From positions 1-64,000 of the forward strand of contig NZ_JAQYWD010000006.1 of NCBI RefSeq assembly GCF_030145145.1: a stretch of DNA of 64,000 bases. Direction: 5' to 3'. The position numbers were made by a program, and so were the translations under genes. Source of the DNA: Desulfobacula sp. (lineage in GTDB: Bacteria; Desulfobacterota; Desulfobacteria; Desulfobacterales; Desulfobacteraceae). The number at the start of each line of letters is the position of its first letter. Position 1 is the first letter of the stretch. Below, piece after piece: positions 26,487 to 34,928 of this stretch. The notes under the pieces were generated by a model. It saw only the letters and a program-made list of their open reading frames with translations, had not been told where the DNA came from and did no database searches.

Positions 26487-28680
26487 CAGGCACCATTTCC
26501 TTTGCTTTCTGGATAAATTGATAATGAAGGATACCCTCCATCATGCCGCCGGCATGGCTTTTTTGGGCAAAATATATCTGTTTTGCAGGTCTCAGCGCCT
26601 CAAGTTCAGGGCTGTAATTTCCCACGACAACCCCCAGGGGTTCTCCTTTGAGCATTTCTGCATCATTGCCTGAATCACCGCACACCAGGATGTTTTTCAA
26701 AGGGACTCCCCATTTATAGCTCAGGTACCGGATGGCTTTTCCCTTTGAGGCCCTGTACGGTAAGATATCCAGATGCTGATCCTGGGAATAGATCAGGGTG
26801 TACTTAAATCTTTTCTGGGTCAATATGTGGTGAATCCTGGCCAGTCTGTCCTTGCCCGGTGCCATGGTATAACTGAGTTTATACGCACTTTGAGCACTTG
26901 CTTCCTGGGGACGGATAAACTTAATCTCTTTGAGCCGGGATGCGATCAGGCCCGGGTCCCAGTTTTTTGAAATGTGGGTTTCCCACCCCTTGTCAAGGTC
27001 CAGGGAATCACCATAACTGATCCGGCTGCCCACACCGGAAACAATAATGTCCGGTATCCGTATACCGTGAGTGTTCAAAATATCCAGGGCAGATTCAAAC
27101 ATTCTTCCCGTGGCCACACCAAACCCTATCTTCCCTGCGTTTTTTTCAAGCAGATCCATTAAAGCATTGAGTTCTTCCGGGTTTCCCCCCAAAAGAGTGT
27201 TGTCAATATCGGTGATCAGCATATAATCGAGTTTTGCAAGCCGCTTGCCAATACTCTCTCTTGGTTCTACTGCGGTGATAAACGATTTTTCATATTTTCG
27301 GCAGACTTCTTTCATCTCAGTGCAATAGGATTTGGCGTGACTCACCCAGGAATAAAATTTCCGGGTATTCAGGATGCCGTTTTTTGAAAATTGATTCCAC
27401 TTGTCCGGGTGAACAATGATATCCTTGATAGCGGAAGCCATTTCCTTTGTGTCTGTGGGATCCACCAGTGTGCCGGTCTGGCAGTTGTGAACGATATCCC
27501 TTGGACCGCCGTCATTGGTGGCAACAATGGGCAGACCGCAGGCCAGTGCTTCCAGCAGGGTCAAGCCAAACGGCTCTGTTAACGCGGGATTGACAAATAC
27601 GCCCCGTTTTTCCGCGGCAATCCGGTAGAGTTCAGGGACCTCGTGCTCAAAATCATGTTTCTTGGGAATGGCCATTCGTCCATACAGATTGTACTTGTCC
27701 ATTAACAGCAGCATCCGGGTAAGGACATCCCGCTCTGTTTCTTCCTTATCGGAAATATCTTTCCGGATACCGGCAAATATGGCAAGGTTTGCCATGGCCT
27801 GAAGTTCAGCATCTTCACCATAGGCTTTTACCAGACCCTGGATATTTTTCCGCTTGTCCGGACGACAGAGAACCAGAATCAAAGGTTTGTCCGGGTGCGT
27901 AAAAAATCGGTTCAATTCCTGAATTACCGATGCCTTGGCAAATAAAGCCTCTTCTTCTTCACTGCTGCTGGAAAAGGTGTCATGGTAATAGGGATAAAAC
28001 CGCTCAATACCGATACCCGGCGGAATGACCGTATACGTCGGCAGGGTCCGGTTGCGGTACATCCCATATTGATATTCAATTTCCTGGTGGGTGCTGGTAA
28101 TGACCCGGTCTGCGGATTTAAGGATATGTTCCTCTGTATCAATTCTGTGATCAATTTTCAGTTTTCGATTCATCTCGATGAGATCATGTCCATCCTCAAG
28201 CAGCCGTGCCCGCTTGGACCGGCCCAGGGAATGCCCGGTATAGACCAGGGGAACCCCAAAAAAACTGCCCAGCTCCATGGCCACATGCCCCGCGTCCGGG
28301 TAGTGGCCGTGAACAACATCCGGAATATCTTTTTCCTGCCGGATAAAAATAATGGTTTTATCCACAAATTCATCCAAATGGGGCCAGAGCAATTCTTTGC
28401 GAATATACTTTTTCCCCCCACACTGAATCCGCACGATACGGAATTTTTCATTCACCTGTTCCAGGGGCTGTCCATAATCATCAGAATAGGATTTATCCTT
28501 GATCAGCCGTGTGAACAAATCTATTTTTCGGATCTGATCACTGGCAGACAGGGTCCTGCACAATTCCACCACATATTTGATCTGACCGCCGGTGTCTGCA
28601 TCATATCCCAGTTCCATGTTTTCAGCCCGTACCAGTCCGTGAATGCTGAACATCTGAATATATAGGCCTTTTTGTTTCAT
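26476..28680 (-). CDS. Sucrose-phosphate synthase fused to sucrose-phosphate phosphatase
   Basis: A 734-residue two-domain protein. The N-terminal GT4 glycosyltransferase (about 1-470) has MFSIHGLVRAENMELGYDADTGGQ, VHGHYPDAG, YTGHSLGRSKR and the nucleotide-sugar site EPFGLTLLEALACGLPIVAT. The C-terminal HAD domain (about 485-734) begins LITDIDNTLLGG (DxDxT) and ends with the HAD motif CGDSGNDAEML. One chain could thus make sucrose from UDP-glucose and fructose-6-phosphate via sucrose-6-phosphate. The ATG at 28680 (MKQKGLYIQ) follows GGAGA and is preferred to one 33 nt upstream. It begins 1 nt after the PfkB gene ends. Confidence 0.92.
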   Translation of the reverse strand: MKQKGLYIQMFSIHGLVRAENMELGYDADTGGQIKYVVELCRTLSASDQIRKIDLFTRLIKDKSYSDDYGQPLEQVNEKFRIVRIQCGGKKYIRKELLWPHLDEFVDKTIIFIRQEKDIPDVVHGHYPDAGHVAMELGSFFGVPLVYTGHSLGRSKRARLLEDGHDLIEMNRKLKIDHRIDTEEHILKSADRVITSTHQEIEYQYGMYRNRTLPTYTVIPPGIGIERFYPYYHDTFSSSSEEEEALFAKASVIQELNRFFTHPDKPLILVLCRPDKRKNIQGLVKAYGEDAELQAMANLAIFAGIRKDISDKEETERDVLTRMLLLMDKYNLYGRMAIPKKHDFEHEVPELYRIAAEKRGVFVNPALTEPFGLTLLEALACGLPIVATNDGGPRDIVHNCQTGTLVDPTDTKEMASAIKDIIVHPDKWNQFSKNGILNTRKFYSWVSHAKSYCTEMKEVCRKYEKSFITAVEPRESIGKRLAKLDYMLITDIDNTLLGGNPEELNALMDLLEKNAGKIGFGVATGRMFESALDILNTHGIRIPDIIVSGVGSRISYGDSLDLDKGWETHISKNWDPGLIASRLKEIKFIRPQEASAQSAYKLSYTMAPGKDRLARIHHILTQKRFKYTLIYSQDQHLDILPYRASKGKAIRYLSYKWGVPLKNILVCGDSGNDAEMLKGEPLGVVVGNYSPELEALRPAKQIYFAQKSHAGGMMEGILHYQFIQKAKEMVPDDH

Positions 28681-28681
28681 T

Positions 28682-29575
28682 TTAATTCTCCAATCTTTTT
28701 TTAAATTCCCCATAAATCGCCGAATCCTGAATCAATGCGCCCTGAATCCCACAGACATGGGCAGCAAAAAGGCCTGCAAGGGGTAGTATACGCTCAAAAG
28801 GTAGATTTTTCAGGATTCCAGCCACAGACATTGCAGCATAGGCATCCCCGGCTCCCACAGTATCAATAATGTCTAAAGAATATTCAGGCAGCCCCTTGTA
28901 ATACCGGTCTGCGGTAAACCACTGGCTTCCCTTTTCCCCCTTGGTAAGAATCATCGTTTCAATACAATGGGGTTTCATCAATTTTTGGACAAGAACCTTA
29001 TGGGAAGCCATATCGCCTGACCCTGGCATCAGCTCTGCCAGTTCATCCGTATTGAGTTTCAGGATATCCGAGGCATTCAGCGAGGCCGTGATCGTTTGTT
29101 CTGTATAGCAGCCGGGTCTCAAATTAATGTCACAAAAGGATATGGTTTTTGAGGATTTTTGATTTAATATTTTCTGAAATAGTTCAAAACTATTCCGGGT
29201 ACGTTGGATAAGCGTTCCAAAATAGATGATATCCGGCTGATACCTTGATAGCAATCGCCTGATTTCATCATAATCTATATGATCGTATGCTGTGTTTTTT
29301 GCAATGATGAATGAATGATCACTTTTCATTGACATATCCACTGTTGCTGATCCAGTCGGGTAATCCTGATCAATTTGGATATCTTCAAGATCAAACCCAT
29401 GACCGGCCAGAAAACCCAGGATCTCACGACCAAGGCTATCATCACCGACTCTTGAAATAAACTTGACCGGGAATCCAAGCTTTTTCATGTGGAAGGCAAA
29501 ATTAAAAGGAGCCCCACCGATGCATTTATAGGTAGAAAAGATATCAAACAAAATTTCACCAATCACTAGAACCAT
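28682..29575 (-). CDS. PfkB-family sugar kinase (probable fructokinase)
   Basis: A 297-residue ribokinase-fold kinase. It has signature 1 in GGAPFNFAFHMKKLGFPV and the catalytic/anion-hole motif DTVGAGDAYAAMSVAGI near residue 240. It resembles bacterial fructokinases. In this operon (kinase, sucrose-phosphate synthase/phosphatase, sucrose phosphorylase) it would phosphorylate the fructose released by the phosphorylase to fructose-6-phosphate, closing a cycle. First gene of the transcript; AGG lies 9-10 nt before the start. Confidence 0.9.
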   Translation of the reverse strand: MVLVIGEILFDIFSTYKCIGGAPFNFAFHMKKLGFPVKFISRVGDDSLGREILGFLAGHGFDLEDIQIDQDYPTGSATVDMSMKSDHSFIIAKNTAYDHIDYDEIRRLLSRYQPDIIYFGTLIQRTRNSFELFQKILNQKSSKTISFCDINLRPGCYTEQTITASLNASDILKLNTDELAELMPGSGDMASHKVLVQKLMKPHCIETMILTKGEKGSQWFTADRYYKGLPEYSLDIIDTVGAGDAYAAMSVAGILKNLPFERILPLAGLFAAHVCGIQGALIQDSAIYGEFKKRLEN

Positions 29576-29616
29576 TTTTTAACCTATTGCCTTGTCTGAT
29601 ACAAACTTAAATTGAA

Positions 29617-29817
29617 TCATTTTATTTGTGCTTCTAACCATTTGAATGTATTTTCTATCAGCAGTTGTTCCCCATCTTTCAGTTTTGAAAATTTAGAAGT
29701 GAATTTTTCCTGAAGCAACGGCGGTACTTTTTCTAAAATGAATTTTCCATGCAATCTGCTATCCTGAAGACAAAAGTTTTTTACCATATCCAAAGCCCTT
29801 TGTCCACAATGAAACAT
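29617..29817 (-). CDS. Small hypothetical protein
   Basis: A 66-residue open frame (start MFHCGQRALDMVKNF, end KWLEAQIK) with ordinary composition and helical character, 42 nt upstream of the PfkB gene. No family recognised and no clear ribosome binding site. Its start codon lies inside an 11-bp inverted repeat (29809..29834), so it could be autoregulated, or it could be the remaining end of a larger decayed gene. The rest of the 510-bp gap to 30090 is AT-rich and shows no other gene. Confidence 0.4.
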   Translation of the reverse strand: MFHCGQRALDMVKNFCLQDSRLHGKFILEKVPPLLQEKFTSKFSKLKDGEQLLIENTFKWLEAQIK

Positions 29818-29834
29818 AGTTGTCTATGTTTCAT
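29809..29834. repeat. 11-bp perfect inverted repeat
   Basis: ATGAAACATAG-TTGT-CTATGTTTCAT is perfectly symmetric over 26 bp. It could be an operator for the sugar operon on the minus strand, or a short hairpin. No T-run follows, so a terminator is unlikely. Confidence 0.75.
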
Positions 29835-30089
29835 TTATGGCATCTCATAGATAATATATCAATTTTTTCAGGCTGTTTTATATTTTCAAAGTCTTGTCAG
29901 TTGATAAAATACATAGAGAACTATATATTTTTATCAAATGAAATCAAATGAATTTTTAAATTGTTCCCAAAAATCTTTTTACAAATTAGATTTTCCTACC
30001 GCGGTTATGAATTCAACTGAGAGGAAAATACGCATGAACAATGAAAATGAATGGGTACAACACCATTAACACGAATTATAGGAGATGAT

Positions 30090-30429
30090 ATGTGTGGCAT
30101 TTGTGGTGAACTTTTTTTTAATGGTCACCCTGTAAATGAACAATCTGTAACAACCATGAACAAAACCATGGCAAAACCATGGCAAAACCATGGCAAAACG
30201 AGGGCCGGATCATGAAGATATTTATCACGGCATCTGGACTTTATTGGGTCATCGTCGTTTAAAAATCATAGATTTGAGTGATGAATCCAATCAGCCCTTC
30301 ATTGATCCAACGTTGGGATTAACACTGGTTTTCAATGGCGCTATCTATAATTATGAAAACCTTCGAAGCGATTTGAAGCAATTGGGATACACGTTTTACT
30401 CAAAAGGCGATACCGAAGTTATACTCTAA
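30090..30429 (+). pseudogene. Broken N-acetylglutaminylglutamine amidotransferase/asparagine synthase-like gene, N-terminal remnant
   Basis: It starts with a class II glutamine amidotransferase N-terminus: MCGICGELFFNG after GGAGATGAT, catalytic Cys2. After NKTMAK the frame breaks. The continuation, KRGPDHEDIYHGIW, LGHRRLKIIDLS, GLTLVFNGAIYNY and GDTEVIL, is in another frame from 30190 and stops at 30429. Family proteins are about 590 residues; only about 110 remain, with no synthetase domain. The break is caused by an 11-bp unit present three times (30162..30194); a single copy restores a perfect family reading. MCGICGE and the absence of a long insertion fit the osmolyte NAGGN enzyme best, and it lies beside the sucrose genes. 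Confidence 0.8.
30162..30194 (+). repeat. Tandem 11-bp repeat, three copies, frame-shifting
   Basis: Three exact head-to-tail copies of AAAACCATGGC, followed by AAAAC. Each copy shifts the frame by two bases, so 1 or 4 copies keep the amidotransferase frame while 2 or 3 copies break it. Slippage is the simplest origin. Confidence 0.9.
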
Positions 30430-30610
30430 GCTTCAAATTCCCAGTCCGTCAGGATATACGGATCAGATTGTTCACCATGTATGCAATAGCCGACCAGAGA
30501 CCCGATCCATATTAAAATATAGCAGGTCCCAATGAAAGTTATAAAATTAAAACAAAATTGATTTATTGTTCAAGGAAAAACTTGTAAAAAGATTTAGAAA
30601 GGAAGATCAT

Positions 30611-30754
30611 ATGTTGTATTCAGGACATTTTTCTTTTGATGAAATAGGAGAATATGATGCCGATATTCTGCCAAGGCCTGAAAACGTGTGGGATCCGAAT
30701 CTGATTTTGTTTCAGTTCGGCCATATCCAGTCCAGGTATTTCCTGATAAGCTGA
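30611..30754 (+). pseudogene. Truncated small gene fragment
   Basis: An ATG after AGGAAGAT begins MLYSGHFSFDEIGEYDADIL, which looks like a genuine conserved N-terminus. The frame then drifts into unrelated sequence and stops at 30754, overlapping the end of the ABC permease gene on the other strand by 43 nt. It is probably a gene cut off when the ABC block was joined here (about 30660-30710). No family named. Confidence 0.35.
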
Positions 30755-31533
30755 ATAAGGCTGTCAAGGATGAAACCTATGATGCCTATGGCGATTATAA
30801 TTGCCATGAGCCGGTCGTATTCCATTGTGTCCCGGGCATCGTTGATGAGATATCCAAGTCCGCTGGAGATCCCCAGGAACTCCGCAGGAACCAGTACTAT
30901 CCATGCAACTCCCAGTGCCAGGCGAAGGCTTGTGAGGATATATGGCACCGATGCTGGGATGATCACCATCCAGATCAGCTGTGAGTCTCGTGCTCCCTGG
31001 TTTTTGGCCATCATGAGCCAGCGTGGGTTCACTCGCGACACCCCCAGGGTTGTGTTTATCATGATTGGCCAGACAGTGGCCATGGTTATGAGAAAATAGA
31101 TCGCCCCTTCGAAACTAGCGAAAATAAGGAGGGCTATGGGCATCCATGAAAGTGGGCTCACCATGCGAAGAAGCTGTATGGGCGGGTAGGTGAGGATCCT
31201 TATGTTTTTATAGAAACCTATTAGTATACCGAAAGGAAATCCGATGGAAAAGGCCACCAGGATTCCTATGAAAACCCTTCTGAGGCTTGCCGCAACCGCA
31301 TGCCAGAAATCAAGGCTTGTGCTGAGACCCAGGAGTGATTCCAGGGTTGGGCCGGGCAGAAAACCTGAAAAATGTTTGAATTCCGGTTTGCTGAACACTG
31401 CGTAGCCGCCGGCTGCCCAGGCACAGATAAACAGGAGTATCCCTGTTATCCCCAGGCCGTATTGTCTTTTTTTGTCCTGGTGTATATCGCCGTAGTTGGA
31501 GTGTTTTTTGAAATATTTTTCTATGATGTTCAT
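30712..31533 (-). CDS. ABC transporter permease (NitT/TauT type)
   Basis: A 273-residue permease with about six hydrophobic segments (ITGILLFICAWAAGGYAVF first). The family loop reads WLMMAKNQGARDSQLIWMVIIPA, with A/G residues for ATPase docking. The ATG at 31533 overlaps the binding-protein stop as ATGA, a better start than an in-frame ATG 27 nt upstream. Last gene of a three-gene importer operon whose parts all overlap. The gene end abuts two broken genes at 30090-30754. Substrate unknown. Confidence 0.9.
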   Translation of the reverse strand: MNIIEKYFKKHSNYGDIHQDKKRQYGLGITGILLFICAWAAGGYAVFSKPEFKHFSGFLPGPTLESLLGLSTSLDFWHAVAASLRRVFIGILVAFSIGFPFGILIGFYKNIRILTYPPIQLLRMVSPLSWMPIALLIFASFEGAIYFLITMATVWPIMINTTLGVSRVNPRWLMMAKNQGARDSQLIWMVIIPASVPYILTSLRLALGVAWIVLVPAEFLGISSGLGYLINDARDTMEYDRLMAIIIAIGIIGFILDSLIQLIRKYLDWIWPN

Positions 31534-32717
31534 ATTTCTATGATCTCTTCTCTTTCCCATGTTCCGGATCCCCCCCCAGGTCCCTGGAACAGTTGCTGGC
31601 CCCCCAAGGCTATTATCGCCTGTCTGACGAACCTGTCATCCACAAGATCCATGGCTGCGGATTCTATGTTTAGCCGGTTTAGAAAGTTTGCATCCCCCTC
31701 CATGAGGGTTTGTTGCATTTCCCTAATGATCATCCTGCTGGCAGATGGGTAAGGCCATGGCTGAAAACCAATACGCCCTATGTTCCATTCCGGGTGGTGT
31801 ATGGCATGGGAAGTCTGTTTTTTTCCGTATTGAGCAAGGTCATAGCCGGTGAATGCCCGAAGAAGGATTTTTTTAGGAATGGGGAGATAGTTTTTTCCCT
31901 CCCGGCTCAGGATGTGTGCTGTCTGGTGAGGGTGGGACGTTACCCACAGCTGTGCCCGTACAATGGCGTTGATCACCTTCTGGGTGAATATGGGGTTTTG
32001 TGTGGTGTAACGTTCGTGCATTACAACCACGCAGCAGGGGTGATTTTTCCATATGTCCCCGGTGAATCGCATTATTCGTGCGCCTGTTTTTATCTCACTG
32101 ATGGCATTGAAGGGTTCCGCCACTATATATCCGTCTATCTTTCTACCTGTCAGGGCGGCGGGCATCTCCGGTGGTGAGAGGACGAACAGGCTCACCTCGT
32201 TGGGCTTAAGCTTCACGGACTGGGGTTGTATGACAGGTTTTAGGCCGAATTTTCGGAGTCCCATCTGCAAAATAATGTTGTGGATGGAATACCAGTTCGG
32301 GATTGCGATCTGGTGGCCACCCAAGTCCGCAAAACTGTGGATGTTGGAATCGCCCCGGACCGTTAATGCGCTTCCGTTTGTGTGGTTCCAGGCAAGCACC
32401 TTAACGGGCACACGGTTTTTGAACCGCATCCATATGGGAATGGGCAGAAGCATGTGTGTTACATTGAATTTTCCCGAGAGAAAAGATTCCATGAGGGTTG
32501 ACCAGCTTCGCACCCTTATGGGTCTTTCCACATTCAGCCCCTCCTCCTGGAAATATCCAAGGGCGTGGGCCATGAGAAGGGGTGTGGCATCGGTGATGGG
32601 GAGATAGCCCACACGGAGTTTTGTGGAAGGTTCCGCCCGAAGGATACTGGGAAAGGCTCCCATGCCCATTGCACCCACTGTTCCCGCAGTCCTGATTAAA
32701 AATTCCCTTCGTTTCAT
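31530..32717 (-). CDS. ABC transporter substrate-binding protein with Tat signal (NitT/TauT, NrtA/CmpA-like)
   Basis: A 395-residue binding protein. The N-terminus MKRREFLIRTAGTVGAMGMG is a twin-arginine signal followed by an export cleavage region (PSILRA), unusual for such proteins and suggestive of folded or cofactor-bound export. The mature part follows the NMT1/NrtA pattern: RVGYLPITDATPLLMAHALGYFQEEGL, DLGGHQIAIPNWYS, DGYIVAEPFNA, HPCCVVVMHERY. NrtA and CmpA bind nitrate or bicarbonate, but the ligand here is unknown. Its start overlaps the ATPase stop (ATGA), and its end overlaps the permease start. Confidence 0.9.
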   Translation of the reverse strand: MKRREFLIRTAGTVGAMGMGAFPSILRAEPSTKLRVGYLPITDATPLLMAHALGYFQEEGLNVERPIRVRSWSTLMESFLSGKFNVTHMLLPIPIWMRFKNRVPVKVLAWNHTNGSALTVRGDSNIHSFADLGGHQIAIPNWYSIHNIILQMGLRKFGLKPVIQPQSVKLKPNEVSLFVLSPPEMPAALTGRKIDGYIVAEPFNAISEIKTGARIMRFTGDIWKNHPCCVVVMHERYTTQNPIFTQKVINAIVRAQLWVTSHPHQTAHILSREGKNYLPIPKKILLRAFTGYDLAQYGKKQTSHAIHHPEWNIGRIGFQPWPYPSASRMIIREMQQTLMEGDANFLNRLNIESAAMDLVDDRFVRQAIIALGGQQLFQGPGGGSGTWEREEIIEI

Positions 32718-33508
32718 GGGTTGCTTCCAGGTGTTTGTAGGGTTGTTCCGTTCTCTTTCATCATGGTCATGAACCGATCCATTATTCCAGCCTTGATTTT
32801 CTGGAAATCCTGTTGCATGGGATTTCTTGGGTGGGTAAGGTCTATGGGTATCCGGTGTTTGATTTCAGCTGGTGATCCTCCCAGAAGAACCACACGCGAG
32901 CCTATGGTGATCGCTTCATCCAAGTCGTGGGTTACGAAGATCACTGTGAATTTACGTTTTTTCCATATTTGAAGCAGCTCCTCCTGCAGGCCCATGCGCG
33001 TGAAGGAGTCCAGGGATCCGAAGGGTTCGTCCATTAGCAGCACCTCGGGGTTTCCCATGAGGGCTCTTGCAAGGCATACCCTCTGGCTCATCCCCACTGA
33101 AAGTTCCGATGGGAGATAGTTCTCATATCCGGTAAGCTTGATCATATTAATATATCGGTTTACCCGTTCGTCAATGTCCTTTGTGTCCCCCCGCAGTCTG
33201 CAGCCGAAGGCGATGTTTTCCTCCACCGTGAGCCAAGGCAGAAGGGAAGGCTCCTGGAACAGAAGGCTTCTTGAGGGATGGGGGCCGGTGACGATATTTC
33301 CGTCCATGCAAATCTCTCCGCACGAGGGTGTCACCATGCCGGATATGATGTTGAGCAGGGTTGATTTTCCGCTGCCGGATCCCCCTAAAATCACAAGGAA
33401 CTCACCCTCTTCGATGGAAAGGTCGATTTCCTTCAGGGTTGCCACCGTTCTTTTTTTAGGGAGAAAGTAGGTCTTGGATATGTTCTTTGCGCTTATTTTT
33501 TGAGTCAT
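32714..33508 (-). CDS. ABC transporter ATP-binding protein (NitT/TauT type)
   Basis: A 264-residue ATPase. It has Walker A GGSGSGKST near residue 48, a Q-loop LLFQEPSLLPWLTV, the signature LSVGMSQR (a G-to-M variation of LSGGQ), Walker B VLLMDEPFGSLD and the H-loop VTHDLDEA. I take the ATG at 33508 (MTQKISAKN), because the 44-residue upstream extension is Pro/His/Arg-rich and unlike the family. AGGAA lies 14 nt upstream. First gene of the importer operon, with no regulator gene adjacent. Confidence 0.9.
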   Translation of the reverse strand: MTQKISAKNISKTYFLPKKRTVATLKEIDLSIEEGEFLVILGGSGSGKSTLLNIISGMVTPSCGEICMDGNIVTGPHPSRSLLFQEPSLLPWLTVEENIAFGCRLRGDTKDIDERVNRYINMIKLTGYENYLPSELSVGMSQRVCLARALMGNPEVLLMDEPFGSLDSFTRMGLQEELLQIWKKRKFTVIFVTHDLDEAITIGSRVVLLGGSPAEIKHRIPIDLTHPRNPMQQDFQKIKAGIMDRFMTMMKENGTTLQTPGSNP

Positions 33509-33794
33509 TTTGGTCAGACAATTCCTGGGATCTATATAAAATGGACCGTCTCTGGAGAAGAATGCCTGCTTCTCTTCTGGAGGATGATGATGCGGCCGTT
33601 TCCGGTCACGGGGTTGTGATAGAGACTTTTTGCTCCCCAACGGAAGGGGATGCTGCTGCTTGCAAAATCATATTTTTACCTTTTTTAAAGACAGATCGTT
33701 CAACTGTTTTAAGTAAGCCGGAATTTGGAGCGCTTGTCAACCTTACGCTCTTTCGTTTTCTTTTCGAAAAACAGAAGTTTATTTAATTAAGGGC

Positions 33795-34121
33795 ATGTTG
33801 TCAAGACTCATGGAAGAATTGCTGACGGGAAAGGAAAATCAACAGCCGCATTCGGAACTGCATTCCGGCAGTCTGGCAGCCCCGGTAAAAGACTGTCTGG
33901 GTGTTCTCAAGGCAACTTCCGGTCAGCAGATGGCTGGGTTTATTACCCATATGGCCCTTGCCTACCCGGAACAGGATATGGACGGCTTTGCAGAACCCAT
34001 GAAAGCGGCATGCAAGGAAAAAAGCATCGAATATAAAGGCTCTTTTGACTGCCAGGGCTTTCTGGCTGAATCCATGAACGGGGTAGTGCAGAAGAAGATG
34101 AGCTTAACGGATGAGCAGTGA
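33795..34121 (+). pseudogene. Flavodoxin-like fragment
   Basis: A 108-residue frame whose second half (VKDCLGVLK, AGFITHMALAYPEQDMDGF, YKGSFDCQGFLAESM) resembles the central part of flavodoxin-fold proteins. The N-terminal FMN-binding loop (GTGNT) is missing. The frame stops after SLTDEQ, where a longer tail would be expected. No ribosome binding site is clear. Most likely it is a deletion remnant of a flavodoxin; a small intact protein cannot be excluded. Confidence 0.45.
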
Positions 34122-34251
34122 GCATATATGCTGTTATACGCCATCTATTTAACGCGTTTCAGACAGGATAGGGTAATATGACTTGTCTTTTCTGCCCCTA
34201 TAATTGATTATATAGCGGACTGAATGAATCTTCTCAGAAAGGATATAATAT

Positions 34252-34860
34252 ATGGAAAACATCATAATATCAGAACATCAGCACTCACAATTAACCCAGG
34301 AAGCAATAAAACTTGGGGCGAGTGCCTGTGTGGTCATAACCTCCGGTGAAATTCAGGTAAAAGATGATCTTGCCGCTTTATGCAACGGGGAGTATCCCTG
34401 TCCCAATTACGGCCTTGGGGCAAGCTGCCCTCCCAATGTGGAAGGCCCTGCTGAATTCAGGAAATGGCAGTCCCGGAGCCGATATTCCCTTGTGGTGAAA
34501 ATAGAGCTGCCCATATCGGTGATGTTTTCTGATGAACGAAAGGATGTGATGCGGCTGCTTCATCACATCGTGGCGGGTGTAGAGCAAAAAGCCGTTGAAA
34601 ACGGGTTTGAACAATCAAAAGCCTTTGCCGGCGGGTCCTGTAAAGATTTGTTCTGTGAGGACCAGGAAAACTGCTGTGTCCTGGCGGAAAATGAACCCTG
34701 CCGCCATATAGCGTCTGCCCGCCCATCCATGTCAGGGTTTGGTATTGATGTCACCCAATTGATGCTGTCCTGCGGGTGGCCGGGCCAAAAGGCTGAAAAA
34801 TCAAATGCCTCTGATACGGAATCCACAAGCTGGGTGGCGGGCCTCATCCTGCTTGCCTGA
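34252..34860 (+). CDS. DUF2284 family, Cys-rich putative metal-binding protein
   Basis: A 202-residue cytoplasmic protein. Its cysteine pattern is that of DUF2284 proteins of anaerobes: CNGEYPCPNYGLGASCPPN near residue 43, then GGSCKDLFCEDQENCCVLAENEPCRH. Suggested to bind metal or an iron-sulfur cluster; no reaction is known to me. It lies between a flavodoxin remnant and a DUF3786 gene on the other strand, a neighbourhood of small redox proteins. Confidence 0.8.
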   Translation: MENIIISEHQHSQLTQEAIKLGASACVVITSGEIQVKDDLAALCNGEYPCPNYGLGASCPPNVEGPAEFRKWQSRSRYSLVVKIELPISVMFSDERKDVMRLLHHIVAGVEQKAVENGFEQSKAFAGGSCKDLFCEDQENCCVLAENEPCRHIASARPSMSGFGIDVTQLMLSCGWPGQKAEKSNASDTESTSWVAGLILLA

Positions 34861-34928
34861 ACGTGTAAATCATGACGATATCAAAAATACGGACAACAAA
34901 AATTGATCCGGCAGCGCAAATGGTATAA

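Noticed and set aside
33487-33786. 99-codon plus-strand frame
   Set aside because: Overlaps the start region of the ABC ATPase gene. Low-complexity translation without homology features.
34080-34180. Selenocysteine reading through the stop after SLTDEQ in the flavodoxin fragment
   Set aside because: Sequence after the TGA (AYMLLYAIYLTRF) is not flavodoxin-like and no SECIS hairpin follows.
30000-34200. Insertion sequence or prophage as cause of the broken genes
   Set aside because: No transposase, integrase, terminal repeats or target duplications could be found.
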